Assembly: GCA_965262665.1 (NCBI GenBank)
Contig: CBDHFR010000004.1
Span: 2,108,001 to 2,172,000, forward strand
Direction: 5' to 3'
Source: CBDBND01 sp965262665
GTDB taxonomy: Bacteria; Pseudomonadota; Alphaproteobacteria; Rhodospirillales; Rhodospirillaceae
Length of the DNA: 64,000 bases
The notes below the pieces were generated by a model. The model was not told the origin of the DNA. It worked only from the letters and a program-made list of their open reading frames with translations, and searched no databases. This document shows, one piece after another, positions 28,085 to 36,823 of this stretch. Within the stretch, counting starts at the first letter, position 1, and each line of letters opens with the position of its first letter. Position numbers and translations under genes: made by a program.

Positions 28085-28398
28085 ATGGTCTGCTCCCAGC
28101 GATTAGCCGCGTACATTGCCGCATCCCGAAAATCATCGGACAAGTCATCGTCGAATTCCAAGGTAATGTCGAAATCGCCCCGCACGGTCCTGTGGGGCCG
28201 CACTTTCCATGTGGCATTTCGGTTCCGCATGGGCGGACTGAGCAGACTGGCAAAGTTCCCTTCAGCACCACGAATGAGCGCCATCACCCCTAAGTCATCG
28301 ATACTGTTGCCGCCATACAAAAGCCTGTCAAAGCTGTTGGGACTGTCACAGAAAAGTCCAGCCGGTGCATGGTCCGACGGCACCGGTAAAGCCTTCAC
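28085..28398 (-). pseudogene. Secreted metalloendopeptidase (leishmanolysin-like), N-terminal fragment
   Basis: The minus strand reads TVRGDFDITLEFDDDLSDDF then RDAAMYAANRWEQTIVADY. This is the FxIxLxFdxxL...AxxxAAxRWEqiIvgD signature that opens the catalytic region in bacterial leishmanolysin-like or related metalloendopeptidases. The gene breaks at 28085 against an IS6 remnant, so the HExxH motif is missing. The N-terminus from the ATG at 28398 is not a clear signal peptide. Confidence 0.5.
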
Positions 28399-28511
28399 GG
28401 TTAAATCCCAGTTCTCTCCTCTCGGTAAAAAAGGGGGAGTCCATTAGTTCGAAAATCTCAGCCCCATCCAATGTGAGTGTGGCGGGCGGGCGGTTGAAAA
28501 GCGGGGTGCAT

Positions 28512-28708
28512 GGCTTTTGTTCCTGCCGCCCTATGCGCCGGACTTCAACCCGATCGAGCTCGCATTTTCAAAGTTCAAAGCTCACATGAAGCGCCTGAAC
28601 CCCCGCACCACCGATGATCTGTGGAAAGCCGCCGGTAAGTTCTGCGGCCTCTTCAATCACGCGCACTGCAGGAACTTCTTGGTTGCTGACGGCTATGCGT
28701 CACAATAA
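28512..28708 (+). pseudogene. IS630-family transposase, C-terminal end
   Basis: Reads FLPPYAPDFNPIELAFSKFK and AHMKRLNPRTTDDLWKAAGK, the PYsPDxNPIE block with the catalytic Glu of IS630 transposases. Only this last block (about 60 codons) is left. The DNA between 28399 and 28511 is not identifiable. Confidence 0.85.
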
Positions 28709-28809
28709 ATCGGAAATGCTCTAGAAAGACAAAGCCAAAAAAATCGCCTTCTCTTGGACGCAAATCATTGCTCCGGTAATGCCCTCCATACTCTTGTGAT
28801 TTTCACGAC

Positions 28810-29613
28810 TTAACTCAGGAATTCGCGAACAATAGCCGCGGTTTCGGCCGTCTTAACGTCGAGAAAACCGTGGGCCCAGCCGGGTAGGTCCATGAATTTA
28901 CTACCGTCCTGAGTCAGAAGCGGCTTGATGCGGCGTGTCTGTTCCCAGAGGTCGTCTTCGGGATTGAGTATAAGGATCGGCTGATTTATATCCGCCATGG
29001 CGGCTTCTACATCGTATTGGTAGGCGGCCTGATGGCCCCAGTGGATGATGGCTGGATTGATTGCCTGGGCATAGAACACTCGGCCCAGCATCATTGGCGT
29101 ACGTTCTGGCATGCTCCAGCGTGCGGAGCCTTGCCATGCCTTGACCAAGTGAGAACCGTCGGTAGTGATCTCGGGCGCGCGGATAGTCACCTCTCGATGC
29201 GCCCTCTCCTCTGGTGTCCAATAGGCAATGGAAATGAGAATCACCTTGTGGACCGTATCCGGCCTTCGGCGGGCCACCTCCAGCGCCACCTTGGAGCCGG
29301 TATGAAACCCCATCACGTCCACGGACTTAAGCTCTAGGGCATCAATCACGTCGCTCATGGCGGCACCAAAGTCCTCAATCAGCGGCGGCTTCGGCGTCGG
29401 GTCCGAATTGCCGAAGCCTGGAGAATCGACGGCAACCGCAAACCGGTCCCGCCCCATCTCGGCAATGAAATTGTCGTAAATGACTGCGGCGTAGGGGCTC
29501 ATGTGGAAACACATAAGCGGCCGTTGGCCGGTGGCCGCTTCCGTTTGGGCAAAGTGCATATGCATCTGGCCGAAGCGACCGTCTATGTAGCGGTGTTCAA
29601 CGAGTGCTGTCAT
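28810..29613 (-). CDS. Alpha/beta-hydrolase with His at the nucleophile position
   Basis: 267 residues with a canonical fold: PLMCFHMSPYAAVIYDNF (oxyanion region), AVDSPGFGNSD, then the elbow DVMGFHTGSKVALEVA near residue 99, an acid in ILILNPEDDLWE (D220/D221) and His248 in GWAHGFLD. The elbow reads G-F-H-T-G instead of GxSxG, so residue 104 is His where Ser is expected. The two closest paralogues (29617, 51953) keep the same change. It lies 3 bp downstream of the paralogue at 29617 on the same strand, so the two form an operon. It has no signal peptide. Confidence 0.87.
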   Translation of the reverse strand: MTALVEHRYIDGRFGQMHMHFAQTEAATGQRPLMCFHMSPYAAVIYDNFIAEMGRDRFAVAVDSPGFGNSDPTPKPPLIEDFGAAMSDVIDALELKSVDVMGFHTGSKVALEVARRRPDTVHKVILISIAYWTPEERAHREVTIRAPEITTDGSHLVKAWQGSARWSMPERTPMMLGRVFYAQAINPAIIHWGHQAAYQYDVEAAMADINQPILILNPEDDLWEQTRRIKPLLTQDGSKFMDLPGWAHGFLDVKTAETAAIVREFLS

Positions 29614-29616
29614 GAC

Positions 29617-30624
29617 TCAGCCCTCCCTATCCACATGGGTGCGGACAAGGCCAACTGCTTTTTCAGGCACAAGATCGAGGAAACCGTGGTTCCACTCAGG
29701 TAAGTCTTTAACCTGTACATGTGGCGCGAGGTCTACGGCACGATTGGTGTATTCGATCAGATCGTCATGAGGGTTTAGTACCAGAACCTGCTTGCCGACC
29801 GTTTCCAGCCTTTCCTTAAAGGGATAATCGAACGCGGCTCGGTGTCCCCACCAGGAAATAGCCGGCTGGCGTAGGGCGTCGTTAAACTGATAGGCGAGGT
29901 GATCCAATGTCCAGCCGTTCATCCGCCACCTGGTGTGGGCCCGCCACTTTTCAGCGACATGGGAACCGTCCGCTGCGGGCTCTAGGTGGTCATAGGAATT
30001 ACGGAACTCCTCCAGTTCCTCATCGCTAAAGATAGGCGCGGAGACGATGACAATACGGTTGATTTGTTCAGGTCTCTGGTGGCCAATCTCGATACAGGTT
30101 TCCGAGCCCGTGTGGTAGCCCATCACATCAACGCTTTCGAAGCCCATTTCATCAATGAGATCACCCATGGCAGCAGCATAGTCGATGATACCGGGTGGTT
30201 CCGATGGCGCGGCGGAATCGCCAAAACCGGGCGTGTCTGGTGCCACACAGACACGGTCAGTGCCCATGAAACCGACAAAACGCTCATAAACCCGACTTGA
30301 GTTAGGACTCATGTGAAAGCAGAGGAGTGGCCGTTTGCCCGTTTCCTCAGTGGGTCGCGTAATACGGTAGTGGATCTGACCAAAGCGCCCGCGGGCGTAG
30401 TCGCGTCGGACCGGCAACGGCGTTGGCCCCGCCACTCGGCCAGGCACGGAAACCATATCCGTGGCAGCTGATGGCCTTCCGGGAACGCCGCTGGTACTAC
30501 CCTCTTGCGCGGCGGTTTGTGTTCGCGGCTCCAGTACGGCAATAACGGCACCTCCCATGGTCACGCCCAGTGCCTTCCGTCTAGGCGTAGTGGCGCCTCT
30601 ACCGACCTGTCTCGATACCTTCAT
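29617..30624 (-). CDS. Alpha/beta-hydrolase with Tat-like signal and His nucleophile position
   Basis: 335 residues. The N-terminus has TTPRRKALGVTMGGAVIAVL, a twin-arginine-like signal, followed by a low-complexity linker to residue 70. The hydrolase part has LLCFHMSPNSSRVYERF, APDTPGFGDS, the elbow DVMGYHTGSETCIEI (His171), the acid in LVLNPHDDLIE and the His in EWNHGFLDL. It is the first gene of a pair with 28810. The family hydrolyses esters, lactones or C-C bonds, but the Ser-to-His change makes the chemistry uncertain. Confidence 0.85.
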   Translation of the reverse strand: MKVSRQVGRGATTPRRKALGVTMGGAVIAVLEPRTQTAAQEGSTSGVPGRPSAATDMVSVPGRVAGPTPLPVRRDYARGRFGQIHYRITRPTEETGKRPLLCFHMSPNSSRVYERFVGFMGTDRVCVAPDTPGFGDSAAPSEPPGIIDYAAAMGDLIDEMGFESVDVMGYHTGSETCIEIGHQRPEQINRIVIVSAPIFSDEELEEFRNSYDHLEPAADGSHVAEKWRAHTRWRMNGWTLDHLAYQFNDALRQPAISWWGHRAAFDYPFKERLETVGKQVLVLNPHDDLIEYTNRAVDLAPHVQVKDLPEWNHGFLDLVPEKAVGLVRTHVDREG

Positions 30625-30717
30625 TGTGACTTCCCCTGATTCATGTCCGACTCACCATATACCTAGCGTGGCATTGTCATAGGAAACGGCGCTGAGTCTA
30701 GGGGGTGTACCTTCTAG

Positions 30718-30802
30718 GCTACCCTTTCCGAAAACCCCATCCATACAGAGTTGTAGACAGTTCACACTCAGTTCAAGCGGATGAGGTTTGCGGAAGGGAC
30801 AC
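30718..30802. repeat. ~85-bp MITE of the rve-IS family, subtype 2
   Basis: Ends ACCCTTTCCGAAAACCCC and GGTTTGCGGAAGGGACA. The centre includes ACAGAGTTGTAGACAGTTCA, shared with the copy at 38225. No gene is visible in 30625-30939. Confidence 0.75.
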
Positions 30803-30939
30803 CCAATAATTTGCCGATCATGGGCAAACTCTTGGCAAGCGCCAGAGCACGTGAGTCAAGGGTATGACGCAGGTCATGAATTCGAACATTGTCAAGCTTG
30901 CCCGAGCCCGGATGCGCCGTCTGGGGTGCTGCAGATCAG

Positions 30940-31102
30940 GGCATTGTCAGATTAAATCTGCTTGGTCGCCTCTCCCCGTCCCCTTTTGAGGATTTCAGGG
31001 CACAAAAACAGTCTTATCTGGTTTAGACCGGGCAAGCACGGGCGACAAAGCTGGCTCAACAAAGAGAAAAATTCAAGCATACGACTTTAATCTGACAATG
31101 CC
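30940..31102. repeat. 163-bp MITE with perfect 17-bp inverted ends
   Basis: Left end GGCATTGTCAGATTAAA at 30940-30956 is matched perfectly by its complement at 31086-31102. The ends resemble those of the IS6 element (GGGCATTGTCAGACTAA). There is no open frame and no obvious duplication in the flanks. The left ~85 bp recur at 24570. Confidence 0.8.
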
Positions 31103-31183
31103 GTCCTGAGTTCAAAGGTCCGCACAAGATACTTAGGTCTTCACAGCGCTTGGCTAACAACCATTACTGAATCTGGATTATGA

Positions 31184-31558
31184 GTGCTTGACGGAGACAA
31201 TCCAGAATCTGGCAAACCGGAGTTCAAGGATGCCTGTAACGCGCTCTTAGACTGGCGGCCTGACGTATGGATGGCAATAGACCTCACCACAGTCATGTGG
31301 ATTGCCGCCGGTATAGTCTCCTGGGTGCTCTTGCTGGTTTCTGGCTTTTGGCTGTGGCTCGTGTACTGGAAAATCCTTTCGGTATGGGTTAGCGATTTCA
31401 TCGCGCTCCTGATCGCGACCTTTGTTCCAATAGGGATATTGATCGTGCCGTTCATTGTGGACAGCGTGAGAGGGGACATTGCCCTTACGCAACTTGACGC
31501 GATTCTCTTGCTGGTGGCATCTATCGGCCTTACCAAGCTGGTGCGGCGCTTGCTGTAA
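31184..31558 (+). CDS. Small integral membrane protein, unknown
   Basis: 124 residues from GTG 31184, or 95 from ATG 31271. Hydrophobic segments lie in LTTVMWIAAGIVSWVLLLVS, in WVSDFIALLIATFVPIGILI and in a third stretch ending IVPFIVDS, with a final amphipathic LTKLVRRLL. I recognise no family. Flanking DNA is a MITE on the left and a MITE right end (31620-31650) on the right, so it stands alone. The start is uncertain. Confidence 0.5.
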   Translation: MLDGDNPESGKPEFKDACNALLDWRPDVWMAIDLTTVMWIAAGIVSWVLLLVSGFWLWLVYWKILSVWVSDFIALLIATFVPIGILIVPFIVDSVRGDIALTQLDAILLLVASIGLTKLVRRLL

Positions 31559-31658
31559 CGACCTATCTTACCCGAAAGCCACATCCGCTTGCACTGGTTA
31601 CGAATATTCAATGATTCGGCACGGATGAGATCTTCGGGAAGGACAAGGGACCGAACGC

Positions 31659-31892
31659 ATGGTGGTATGTGTGGAACGGCTGCTAGCTGGCGGCGTCAGC
31701 CGGCTGAATGTGTATTGCGAAAACCTCGCCTGCCGTCATAGGGGAGTTGTGTCGCTGGCTCGTTTTAAGCCCAAGACGCGGTTAAAGACCATCAAGAACG
31801 GGCTTAAGTGCTCGTCCTGTGGCGGTAGGAATATAGACGTTATCCCCGACTGGTCGTCCTTACAGTCTACCCAACATGGACCCCCCGGCTGA
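31659..31892 (+). CDS. Small zinc-ribbon protein
   Basis: 77 residues with two Cys pairs, VYCENLACRHRG and LKCSSCGGRNIDVIPDW, spaced as in a single zinc ribbon. Similar small proteins are common in alphaproteobacteria and have no assigned function. The stop TGA overlaps the ATG of the SRAP gene by one base, so translation is probably coupled. Possible roles are nucleic-acid binding or partnering the SRAP protein. Confidence 0.65.
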   Translation: MVVCVERLLAGGVSRLNVYCENLACRHRGVVSLARFKPKTRLKTIKNGLKCSSCGGRNIDVIPDWSSLQSTQHGPPG

Positions 31893-32569
31893 TGTGCGGT
31901 CGTTTCACACGGACAATGTCCTGGCGCGAGATCTATGAGCTTTACCGCCTGACTGTGGAACGTGAGACTGATTTCAAGCGTGAGCACTTCAAGCCCCGCT
32001 ACAACGTGGCCCCAACACAAGATATCCCCATCCTGCGTCAGCCGGACGGAGAGCCGGAGATGACAATCGCCCACTGGGGCCTAGTGCCGCCCTGGGCCAA
32101 GGATGAGAAGATCGCTTATAAGATGATCAATGCCCGGGCCGAAACCATCAAAGAAAAAGCATCGTTCAAGACAGCAGTGAATAAACACCGCTGCCTCATC
32201 CCGGCGGACGGGTTTTACGAATGGAAGATGATGTCCGACGGGTCACAGCAGCCCCACTGGTTCCATATGGAAGATAAACGCCCGTTCAGCTTTGCCGGGA
32301 CATGGGAGCACAACGGCCAACTGGACGTGACCTCCTGCGCCATTGTGACAACCCAGGCCAACGGGGTGGTCAAGCCCTACCACAACCGCATGCCGGTCAT
32401 CCTTGCAGAATGGGACTATGACCTGTGGATATCCGGCAATACGGCCTTAAATGACGCCTTGGCTCTTCTCAGGCCCTATGACGGCAATGACCTGGCAGTG
32501 TATGCAGTGAGCAAAGCGGTGAACAGCGTCAAGAACGACACGCCTGAGTGTATTGCCGAGGCGGCATAG
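31892..32569 (+). CDS. SOS-response-associated peptidase family protein (SRAP, HMCES/YedK)
   Basis: 225 residues starting MCGRFTRTMS, so that Cys2 becomes the N-terminal nucleophile after Met removal. The other family marks are present: PRYNVAPTQDIPIL, NARAETIKEK with the active Glu, CLIPADGFYEWK and PYHNRMPVIL with the active His. The family forms a stable thiazolidine crosslink with abasic sites in single-stranded DNA, protecting replication forks. It follows the zinc-ribbon gene with a 1-base overlap. Confidence 0.95.
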   Translation: MCGRFTRTMSWREIYELYRLTVERETDFKREHFKPRYNVAPTQDIPILRQPDGEPEMTIAHWGLVPPWAKDEKIAYKMINARAETIKEKASFKTAVNKHRCLIPADGFYEWKMMSDGSQQPHWFHMEDKRPFSFAGTWEHNGQLDVTSCAIVTTQANGVVKPYHNRMPVILAEWDYDLWISGNTALNDALALLRPYDGNDLAVYAVSKAVNSVKNDTPECIAEAA

Positions 32570-32677
32570 CCCTCACTTAATATTCCAGGGTCGCTGCAGT
32601 TCGACGGGTGTAATACGGTGCCAGTTCACAGGCATAAGTACGGCTTGCCTGGAGGATGTAAACGTCTCCGAAACTTA

Positions 32678-33584
32678 GAGGCCGTTTCGAAAGGGGTTGA
32701 GTGGCCGGTGTCGATGTGATTCCAGGAAGGTTGCTGAAACCGATCTGGAGCCGCCATGTGGACGCCGACCACCCGAGAGCAGCATAGCCGCAAGGCGCTG
32801 CGTTATCAGACTGATTTGACCGCTGCGGAGTGGGTTGTGATCGAGCCTCATTTGCCTCCGGCTCATGGCACGGGACGGCCCCGGTCATGGCCGATGCGAG
32901 AGATCGTCAACGGCATTTTCTACGTGCTGCGGGCTGGCTGCCCTTGGCGCTTGCTGCCAAGCGATTTACCACCGTGGGGCACGATCTATCGCTGGTTCGC
33001 TAAGTTCCGCGACGACGGCCTCCTTGAGAAGATCAACCACTTTCTGGTCATGGCCGATCGCGAGCGGGTCGGACGCGAGGCCAGCCCGAGCGGCGCGATT
33101 ATCGACAGCCAGAGCGTCAAGACGACCGCGGCTGGTGGCCCCCGCGGCTACGATGCGGGCAAGAAGATCAAGGGGCGCAAGCGCCACGCGCTGGTCGACA
33201 CCGACGGGCGCGGCCTCGTGCTCGAGGCGCATCCGGCGAGTATCCAGGACCGCGATGGTGGCGGGCCGCTGCTGTGCGCCTCACGCGGCTCGTTTCCGTT
33301 CATCGAGAAGGTCTTTGCCGACAGCGGCTACGCCGGCGAGAAGGTCGCCACGGCCACCATGATCGCCGTCGAGATCGTGCGCAAAAGCCCCGATCAGGTC
33401 GGCTTCGCCGTCCAACCGCGCCGCTGGGTCGTGGAGCGCTTCTTCGCCTGGATCAACCGCAACCGGCGACTGGCAAAGGACTTCGAGGCCACCATCGCCT
33501 CGGCCCGCGCCTTCCTCTACGCCGCCTCCGTCATGCTCCTCGTCCGCAGATTGGCCCGAGCCGCATGACTTTCGAAACCGACTC
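32678..33584. mobile_element. IS5-family insertion sequence, complete copy 1
   Basis: 907 bp. Termini GAGGCCGTTTCGAAAGG and, on the complement, GAGTCGGTTTCGAAAG. TTA is duplicated on both sides (32675-32677, 33585-33587). The copy at 58759-59665 has equal length and differs at very few positions. A third copy starts at 63690. Confidence 0.95.
32756..33568 (+). CDS. IS5-family transposase
   Basis: 270 residues. The DDE_Tnp_1-type core has D in GAIIDSQSVKTT, D in FADSGYAGEK and E in RRWVVERFFAWINRNRRL, preceded by LTAAEWVVIEPHLPP and GCPWRLLPSDLPPWGTIYRW, all family hallmarks. It starts at ATG 32756 and fills the element. Compared with 58837 it has Leu for Met in YVLRAG, Ala for Glu in KTTAAGG and Ser for Gly in PASIQD. 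Confidence 0.95.
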   Translation: MWTPTTREQHSRKALRYQTDLTAAEWVVIEPHLPPAHGTGRPRSWPMREIVNGIFYVLRAGCPWRLLPSDLPPWGTIYRWFAKFRDDGLLEKINHFLVMADRERVGREASPSGAIIDSQSVKTTAAGGPRGYDAGKKIKGRKRHALVDTDGRGLVLEAHPASIQDRDGGGPLLCASRGSFPFIEKVFADSGYAGEKVATATMIAVEIVRKSPDQVGFAVQPRRWVVERFFAWINRNRRLAKDFEATIASARAFLYAASVMLLVRRLARAA

Positions 33585-33867
33585 TTAGACAACCCGATTA
33601 GAGAAGTAGATCTTCGAGCTGCCTCAGGGAAGGCGGGAATTATAGACTTGAGTAACAACGGGTCCTGACTGGCGCCGCGTTCTTTAAGTAAACGGTCAGT
33701 CGATTATTTAGCTTCTTGGCCTTCTGTCTCAACCCTCCCGGAGTTGCATTGATCGAAACGTCTTCCTCGAGCTCGGCTTTTGAGGGCTGATATGACATGC
33801 AGCTCAAGCGGACGAAGTTTATGGAAAGGACAGGCTCAAGCCGATTTACTCTGGCAACGCACGCCGT

Positions 33868-34434
33868 TTAGTCAGCGGGCACGAAGGGACAGTAATCTTC
33901 TTTTTCAACCATATCGAATGCAAAGAGAAACTTGGCCACGCCACATAAGACGGCCATGATTATACCCAGATCAAATAGCTGACTGTCCGTAAAGTGCTGG
34001 CTGGCACGATCATAGGTTTCCTTCGTGACATAACCTTTTGGATTTGTCAGTACCATAACATCGGCCAAGGCAAGGGCCGCTTTTTCCGCTTCAGAAAACG
34101 GGCCGTTTTCGTAATCAGACAACTGATCGATCTGTGCCCGCCGCACACCCGCATCCAAAGCCTGGGCTGTGTCGCCTTTGTTGCAGTAGGCACAGCCGTG
34201 AATGTTTGCCAATCTCAGGCGAACCAGTTCGACGATCCTTTTGTCTAAGCGACCAGAGTAAAACACTCTTTCGTAAAAATCATTCATGTACCAGTCAAGC
34301 ATGGTCGGGTTGTTACCTGCGACTTCAACGAAGGTGGCGTCACCTGTCACCCTGGTGGAATAGTCCCACAATTCCTGGAGGTGCGACGGAAGCTCATCCC
34401 GTGGCACCCGACGAAGGAACGGATTAGGTTTCAT
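33868..34434 (-). CDS. Carboxymuconolactone decarboxylase / AhpD-like family protein
   Basis: 188 residues of all-helical CMD fold. The redox or active-site motif lies in ANIHGCAYCNKGDTAQALDAG, with C-x-x-C and downstream acidic residues, and FDLGIIMAVLCGVAKF near the end is typical. Members act as alkylhydroperoxidase-like reductases or as decarboxylases in aromatic catabolism. The CxxC favours the peroxidase-like subgroup. It stands alone between a MITE end (33800-33832) and an rve-IS fragment (34594). Confidence 0.88.
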   Translation of the reverse strand: MKPNPFLRRVPRDELPSHLQELWDYSTRVTGDATFVEVAGNNPTMLDWYMNDFYERVFYSGRLDKRIVELVRLRLANIHGCAYCNKGDTAQALDAGVRRAQIDQLSDYENGPFSEAEKAALALADVMVLTNPKGYVTKETYDRASQHFTDSQLFDLGIIMAVLCGVAKFLFAFDMVEKEDYCPFVPAD

Positions 34435-34593
34435 TAGAGAACACCTTCCATTTTACATTACACAAAGCATTGACAGACTAACTTAGTCGAACCAGAAGAA
34501 TCTTTGGTCAAGGGCGATCAAACTGCAAGTAAATCTGTTGTCCCTTCCATTTACCTTATCCGCCGGTACTCGTGATGAAGTCCACCCAGGTGT

Positions 34594-34785
34594 TCACACC
34601 TTGCGATGGCGCCGACCCGCACGGTGGGACGGGAAACCGGGGAATTCTTGTCTAATGAAAGATTGCGTCCGGGCGCGATTGTAGTATCGGGCGTAGCGTC
34701 TAAGCGTCCGCCGCAGACGGACCTCGCCAAAGATGATGGTGTGATCCAAGCACTCGCGCCGGATTGAGCCAATAACCCGCTCCAC
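34594..34785 (-). pseudogene. rve-type IS transposase, C-terminal remnant
   Basis: Reads RVIGSIRRECLDHTIIFGEV, RLRRTLRRYARYYNRARTQS and then a frame-disturbed tail toward GLHHEYRRI. This is the same transposase type as at 14426 and 45165. The element's right end (TGTCCCTTCC-TTACCTTATCC) lies at 34544-34564. It is cut on the other side by an IS3 inserted at 34804. Confidence 0.8.
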
Positions 34786-34867
34786 ATACCCATTCTGCCA
34801 TGATGGACTGGTACCGGTAAAATGGAGAGTGCCTTCTGTTAAAGTTTAAACTCAACAGGAGGCCCAT

Positions 34868-35143
34868 ATGGGTATCGGAAGAACTGAGGAATTTCGTTCT
34901 GAAGCCGTTCGGATTGCATTGACGAGCGGGCTATCACACAAGCAAGTTGCCGCCGATCTTGGCATTGGCCTGTCTACATTAGGCAAGTGGATTACCGCTC
35001 ATAAGCACACTGAGCTGCTGTCCGGCCCTCATAATGATAAAGACAAGGAATTGGCTCGCCTTTGCAAGGAGAACAGGACATTGCGTGAGGAGCGGGACAT
35101 TTTAAAAAAAGCGACGGCCTTCTTCGCCAGCCAAAGCCGATGA
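34868..35143 (+). CDS. IS3 OrfA
   Basis: 91 residues, identical at protein level to 18328-18603, with the same HTH, coiled coil and A-tract frameshift site before the stop. It overlaps OrfB by ATGA. Confidence 0.93.
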   Translation: MGIGRTEEFRSEAVRIALTSGLSHKQVAADLGIGLSTLGKWITAHKHTELLSGPHNDKDKELARLCKENRTLREERDILKKATAFFASQSR

Positions 35144-35997
35144 GGTTTCATTTCATCGCAAAGGAGAAGGCCAATTTTTCAATCTGCAGGATGTGCAAAG
35201 TCCTGAGGGTCAGTGAAAGCGGCTACTACGCTTGGGGGTCTCGCCCTGCCAGTCAGCGCCAACGCGACGACAGGGTCTATTTGGCCCATATTCGTGCCGA
35301 ACATGCCCGTAATTATCGGGCCTATGGTCGCCAGCGAATGACTGATGAACTCAGGGATCAAGGCAGCGTCATTGGTGAACGCCGGGTCGGGCGGTTGATG
35401 CGGGAGAACGATATTCGCATCGTCAGAACTCATAAATTCAAACGCACGACAAACAGTAATCACAACCACAACATAGCTCCCAACCTTCTGGATGGAGATT
35501 TTCAGGCCACGGGACCAAACCAGAAATGGGCCGGTGATATCAGCTATCTCTGGACGGCAGCGGGCTGGCTGTATCTTGCGGTGATCATCGATTTGTATTC
35601 ACGCCGTGTCATTGGCTGGGCCGTCAGCGACAGGCTCAAACGGGATTTGCCGATCAAGGCTCTGAAAAGGGCCATTGCATTGCGACAACCGCCACCAGGG
35701 GTCATTCATCATTCTGATCGTGGCTCGCAGTATTGCTCCAACGATTACCGGAAACTTCTCAAAGACCACGGCTTTCTCTCTTCGATGTCTGGCAAAGGGA
35801 ATTGCTATGGCAATGCGACTGTAGAAACGTTCTTCAAATCATTGAAAGCAGAATTAATATGGAGGGAACACTATGAAACCAGGGAACAGGCACAAAACGC
35901 CCTGTTCCATTATATCAATGGATTTTATAATCCGCGTCGTCGCCATTCATATCTGGGCAGCATCAGTCCGGTGAAGTGCGAAAGTATGGCGGCTTAG
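35140..35997 (+). CDS. IS3 OrfB, rve-domain transposase
   Basis: 285 residues with D, D, E in AGDISYLWT, HHSDRGSQY and NATVETFF. It differs from 18600-19457 by His near residue 4, Gly in YYAWG and Ser in DQGSVIGERR. It appears intact. Confidence 0.94.
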   Translation: MRFHFIAKEKANFSICRMCKVLRVSESGYYAWGSRPASQRQRDDRVYLAHIRAEHARNYRAYGRQRMTDELRDQGSVIGERRVGRLMRENDIRIVRTHKFKRTTNSNHNHNIAPNLLDGDFQATGPNQKWAGDISYLWTAAGWLYLAVIIDLYSRRVIGWAVSDRLKRDLPIKALKRAIALRQPPPGVIHHSDRGSQYCSNDYRKLLKDHGFLSSMSGKGNCYGNATVETFFKSLKAELIWREHYETREQAQNALFHYINGFYNPRRRHSYLGSISPVKCESMAA

Positions 35998-36377
35998 GTG
36001 AGAAGGTAACTCTCCACTTTTGCGGTGCAGGTCCACAAGATCGCGGCCTCCAAGAAGAAGGGTATGTGGATGGGTGGCCCAGTCCCTTTGGGCTATGACG
36101 TGAGCGATAAGAAGCTCATCATCAATGAGTTTGAGGCTGCCCAAGTCCAGAAGATCTTCGAGCTCTATCTCAGCCTCGATAATGTCCGGGAGCTCAAAAC
36201 AGAACTTGATCGCCTGAATATCCGGACCAAGAGACAGACCTACCGGACGGGCAAAGAAGTCGGGAACTGCGCCTTCACCAGGGGGCGGCTTTATCACCTC
36301 CTGAAGAACCCGCTCTATATCGGCAAGGTAAGACACAGGGGCGAATCCTATGATGGGCGGCACCAGGGGATAATAAG

Positions 36378-36823
36378 GGGGCTTATATACATGACTAGAC
36401 ACAACGGAAGAATTGGAGAGGTTGAAATATGCGGTCACTAAAAGGATGCTTCATGCTCGTCGTAGCTTTCGTTTTGACGCTCAACAATTTCTTCTACGCC
36501 GTCAATCCCGCGGCGGCCAAGCCCATATTTGATTGGATTGACCCTTTCGCAGTCGTCGCCCTCGTACTCGTTTTCATGGAGAAAATCCTCGGTTCGATGC
36601 GCGGTGAAACCGAATGGCCTCGTCTCGTAGTAACGGTCCTGGTCGGGGCGCTGGTTCATTTATACGCCTACAATTACTTGGCGAAGATGGCAGGCAGTGG
36701 ACTGGAGAGCGGAACCTTGTGGCTGGTTATGGTGCCGTTTACGGTTTCCTTGCTCATCTATGAGGGCTTCTTGCTGATCCGCGGAGCTAAATAAGGACTT
36801 GTCTAGTCATGTATATAAGCCCC
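36378..36823. mobile_element. 446-bp cargo-carrying mini-transposon (non-autonomous)
   Basis: Its ends are perfect 24-bp inverted repeats. The left starts GGGGCTTATATACATGAC, and the right is its exact complement ending at 36823. An 8-bp direct duplication flanks it. There is no transposase; the only gene inside is a 121-codon membrane protein that fills 82% of the length. The 8-bp duplication and ends starting GGGG suggest mobilisation by an IS1595-like transposase, a family known for passenger genes, but IS6-like enzymes also make 8-bp duplications. No other copy of these ends is in this window. Confidence 0.93.
36429..36794 (+). CDS. Mini-transposon cargo: four-helix membrane protein, unknown
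   Basis: 121 residues. A ribosome site (GGAGAGG) lies 7 bp before the ATG. Predicted membrane segments are about residues 4-25 (FMLVVAFVLTLNNFFYAV), 36-55 (PFAVVALVLVFMEKI), 65-86 (RLVVTVLVGALVHLYAYNYL) and 96-117 (LWLVMVPFTVSLLIYEGFLL). No enzymatic motif or signal cleavage site is seen. I recognise no family. Its open frame and good start inside an element of this size imply that it is maintained as cargo, for example for ion transport, stress protection or a phage-defence effector. This is speculation. Confidence 0.8.
   Translation: MRSLKGCFMLVVAFVLTLNNFFYAVNPAAAKPIFDWIDPFAVVALVLVFMEKILGSMRGETEWPRLVVTVLVGALVHLYAYNYLAKMAGSGLESGTLWLVMVPFTVSLLIYEGFLLIRGAK

Larger units (their letters stand above)
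34804..36035. mobile_element. IS3-family insertion sequence, complete copy C
   Basis: 1232 bp, the same ends and length as 18264-19495. The flanks differ (CATGA on the left, CAAGA on the right) and show no duplication. It separates an rve-IS fragment from the middle of a serine recombinase gene, so a deletion or recombination followed insertion. Confidence 0.95.
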
